From the NCBI GenBank assembly GCA_043759735.1, contig JAYUQC010000127.1:1-64000 (forward strand): a stretch of 64,000 nt of DNA, in the 5' to 3' direction. The position numbers and the translations under genes are program-made. Shown piece by piece: positions 61,947 through 64,000 of the stretch (position 1 is the stretch's first letter; each line of letters begins with the position of its first letter). Under the pieces are notes generated by a model. It saw only the letters and a program-made list of their open reading frames with translations, was not told the DNA's origin and did not search any database. The DNA comes from CAISIP01 sp043759735 (GTDB lineage Bacteria > Pseudomonadota > Gammaproteobacteria > Burkholderiales > Burkholderiaceae_C).

Positions 61947-63195
61947 AGCGCAGCGCCTCGGCCGGGTTGACGCGGCTGGCGCGCCAGCTCGGATAAATCG
62001 TGGCCAGGAATGCCAGCACCAGCGCGATCAACGTAATCGGCATGATGTCAGCCTGCTGCGGGTCACTGGGCATGCGGCTGATCAGATAAATATCCTTGGG
62101 CAGGAAAGTCGCGCCCAGCAACTGCTCCAGCGCCGGCACGATCACATCGATGTTGAACGCGATGGCCAGTCCCAGCGCCAGGCCGGCCAGGGTGCCGATC
62201 ACGCCGACCATCGCGCCTTGCACGACGAAGATGCCCATGATGGAGCGCGGACTCGCGCCCAGGGTACGCAATATCGCGATGTCGGCATGCTTGTCGGTCA
62301 CCGTCATGACCAAAGTGCTGACCAGGTTGAAAGCGGCCACCGCAACGATCAGGGTCAGGATGATGGACATCATGCGCTTCTCGACCTGCACCGCGGCGAA
62401 CCAGGTGCGGTTCTGGCGCGTCCAGTCGCGGATCACCAGGTCCCCCGTGAGCGTGCCCGCCAGTTCGGCCGCTACGTCGCGGGCCTGGTGCAGGTCACTC
62501 AGCTTCAGACGCACACCGGTCGGGCCTTCGAGGCGGTAGAGTCGGGCTGCATCGTCCATATGCATCAGCGCCAGTGCCGAGTCGTATTCGAAATGGCCCG
62601 AATCGAAAGTGCCGACCACGGTCATCTGCTTGAGGCGGGGCACCACCCCCGCCGGCGTTATCTGGCCGCTGGGTGTAATCAGGGTCACGCTGTCGCCTTC
62701 GCCCACACCCAGCGAACGCGCCAGTTCGCCACCGAGCACGATGCCGAATGCGCCCGGAACCAGGCGCGCCAACCCGCTACGGCCCATGGCCCGGCCCAGA
62801 TCGGTCACATCGAGCTCGCGTTGCGGGTCGATGCCCCGCACCAGGGTGGCCTTCATATCTTCGCCACGCGCCAGCAAGCCCTGGGCAAAGACGAATGGGG
62901 CTGCGCCAACGACCTGGGGATTGCGCTTGGCCTGCTCCAGGGTGCGCTCCAGGTCCGGCAGCGCGACACCGCCTGCGGCCATGATCTCGATGTGCGACAC
63001 CACGCCGAGCATGCGGTCACGCACCTCCTTCTGGAAGCCATTCATGACGCTGAGCACGATGATCAGTGCCGCCACGCCCAGCGCAATGCCCAGCATCGAT
63101 ACACCGGAGATGAAGGAAATGAAACCATTGCGCCGGGTCGCGCGGCCGGCACGGGTGTAACGCCAGCCCAGCGTCAGTTCGTAGGGCACTTGCAT
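61939..63195 (-). CDS. lolC: Lipoprotein-releasing system permease LolC/LolE
   Basis: This 418-residue permease has an N-terminal helix (after RRNGFISFISGVSMLGIALG), a periplasmic domain (about 55-260) and three C-terminal helices of the FtsX family ending NPAEALRYE. With LolD it extracts lipoproteins and passes them to LolA. Many betaproteobacteria have a single LolC/E-like permease forming a homodimer (LolF); whether a second permease exists elsewhere is not visible. It overlaps lolD by 8 bp. Confidence 0.93.
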   Translation of the reverse strand: MQVPYELTLGWRYTRAGRATRRNGFISFISGVSMLGIALGVAALIIVLSVMNGFQKEVRDRMLGVVSHIEIMAAGGVALPDLERTLEQAKRNPQVVGAAPFVFAQGLLARGEDMKATLVRGIDPQRELDVTDLGRAMGRSGLARLVPGAFGIVLGGELARSLGVGEGDSVTLITPSGQITPAGVVPRLKQMTVVGTFDSGHFEYDSALALMHMDDAARLYRLEGPTGVRLKLSDLHQARDVAAELAGTLTGDLVIRDWTRQNRTWFAAVQVEKRMMSIILTLIVAVAAFNLVSTLVMTVTDKHADIAILRTLGASPRSIMGIFVVQGAMVGVIGTLAGLALGLAIAFNIDVIVPALEQLLGATFLPKDIYLISRMPSDPQQADIMPITLIALVLAFLATIYPSWRASRVNPAEALRYE

Positions 63196-63311
63196 CAGCG
63201 GCTAAACCAAGAGGCCATGTTCATTTCAGGTGGGAAGCGCAAACAACGGCCATTGTGGCATCCCGTCCGCCGGCGCGTCGGCGCGTGGGCTACTTCCCGG
63301 ACAATAGCCCC

Positions 63312-64000
63312 ATGCAGTTGCTGATTCCGTACGCATTCGTCGATACACCGGGTTGTGCCGACGCCGTTGCGACACTGCAATTGCCCCGGCTCGAGCGGCT
63401 GTTGCGGCGGCTGACCTTGGTGCGCACCGATACCGGCTCGTCGCACGACCTGTCGCCACCACACGAGCGCGTGTTGGCGCAGGCGCTGGGCATGACAGTC
63501 AAGGACGGATTGATTCCCTGGGCCGCGCTGGAGTTGGCCCGCAACGGTCGCAACCCCGGCCCCGGTTCCGGCCACTGGGCCTGGGTGACACCCGCCCATT
63601 GGCAAATCGGCACTGGCAGCATCCTGATGCTGGACCCGGCCACCCTGCAACTGGAAGAAGCGGAGTCGCGCGCGCTGGTGCAGGCGATGGCGCCGTACTT
63701 CGCGCAGGACGGCATCGAACTGCTTTTTGACACGCCGCAACGCTGGTTGGCCGGTGGCGCGGCGTTGGCCGACCTGGCCTGTGCCTCGCTCGACCGGGTC
63801 ATCGGCACCGATGTCGGCCCCTGGATGCCCGCCACGGCCACCGTGCGCCGGCTACAAAATGAGATGCAGATGCTGCTGTACACCCATCCGGTCAACGATG
63901 CGCGCGCGCAACGCGGGCTGCAGGCCGTCAACTCCTTCTGGGTCAGTGGCAATGGCGCGTTGGGCGACGCGGCACCATTGATCCGGCCGCCACACATTGC
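63312..64000 (+). CDS. RpfE-like/phosphoglycerate mutase-like protein, 5' part
   Basis: The frame from ATG 63312 stays open to the window edge (229 codons). It reads MQLLIPYAFVDTPGCADAVA, then GSGHWAWVTPAHWQIGTGS, and near the edge QMLLYTHPVNDARAQRGLQA with VNSFWVSGNGAL. These features match a Burkholderiales family often annotated as RpfE-type regulator or phosphoglycerate mutase-related and found next to recJ and lolCD. Its activity is unknown. It is divergent from lolC, with a 116-bp gap. Confidence 0.72.
   Translation, partial: MQLLIPYAFVDTPGCADAVATLQLPRLERLLRRLTLVRTDTGSSHDLSPPHERVLAQALGMTVKDGLIPWAALELARNGRNPGPGSGHWAWVTPAHWQIGTGSILMLDPATLQLEEAESRALVQAMAPYFAQDGIELLFDTPQRWLAGGAALADLACASLDRVIGTDVGPWMPATATVRRLQNEMQMLLYTHPVNDARAQRGLQAVNSFWVSGNGALGDAAPLIRPPHI

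Noticed and set aside
1..64000. tRNA, rRNA or CRISPR loci anywhere in the window
   Set aside because: No intergenic gap shows a cloverleaf-like segment or regularly spaced direct repeats. This was judged by eye and not by a covariance search.

Overview
The window looks like a chromosomal segment of a high-GC betaproteobacterium of the order Burkholderiales, most likely a Comamonadaceae relative. This rests on gene content and order (ribF-ileS-lspA, rpmB-rpmG, crp/fnr-ftsK-lolA-rarA beside trxB, lolC-lolD beside an rpfE-like gene), on a family-style insertion near the N-terminus of GlnRS, and on a 76-bp GC-rich dispersed repeat of a kind I associate with that family. The genus cannot be fixed from sequence alone. 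I found no rRNA, tRNA, CRISPR array, prophage or intact insertion sequence. Most of the window is core chromosome with short gaps and many 4-bp ATGA gene overlaps.

Layout. 1-2420: the 5' part of an exported protein, a class II Fic protein and two gene-poor gaps. 2421-8036: mutS, an atypical crotonase, a solitary Anbu-type proteasome homologue, uppP and two tandem 76-bp repeats. 8034-12094: a split MacB-type ABC exporter with an unusual MacA-type adaptor carrying two internal helical modules. 12283-18917: small membrane and regulatory proteins (DUF2306, a 2TM-LytTR fusion, DUF924, an exported Tyr/Pro-rich protein), glnS, an EthD-like protein, a basic-tailed protein, nudC and DUF2784. 18940-22461: livHMGF without a binding protein. 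22727-29611: rarA, lolA, ftsK and a Crp/Fnr regulator, divergent from trxB, then rpmB-rpmG. 29796-33135: an acyl desaturase, an RsmB-type RNA methyltransferase and purN.

33247-37088: a paired, probably heteromeric, acyl-CoA dehydrogenase and a membrane adenylate cyclase. 37095-44018: an HNH nuclease, ribF-ileS-lspA and a Na/Pi cotransporter. 44164-49402: an SH3/M48 protease pair, DUF3422 and tctB-tctA without tctC. 49538-52950: tatD, a SpeE-like protein and an orphan GspE/PilB-type ATPase. 53084-57003: a complete polyamine-type ABC importer. 57132-61180: a membrane-anchored PDZ-less HtrA-like protease followed by moxR-DUF58-vWA. 61164-64000: lolD (its C-terminus encoded by a third copy of the 76-bp repeat), lolC/E and a partial RpfE-like gene.

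The points most worth a second look are the 76-bp element, which begins with an in-built TGA and has become coding in lolD; the MacA adaptor with two duplicated Spy/CpxP-like modules; the isolated Anbu; the crotonase lacking both usual catalytic glutamates; and the membrane LytTR fusion. I did not find a clearly new multi-gene defence or biosynthetic system.
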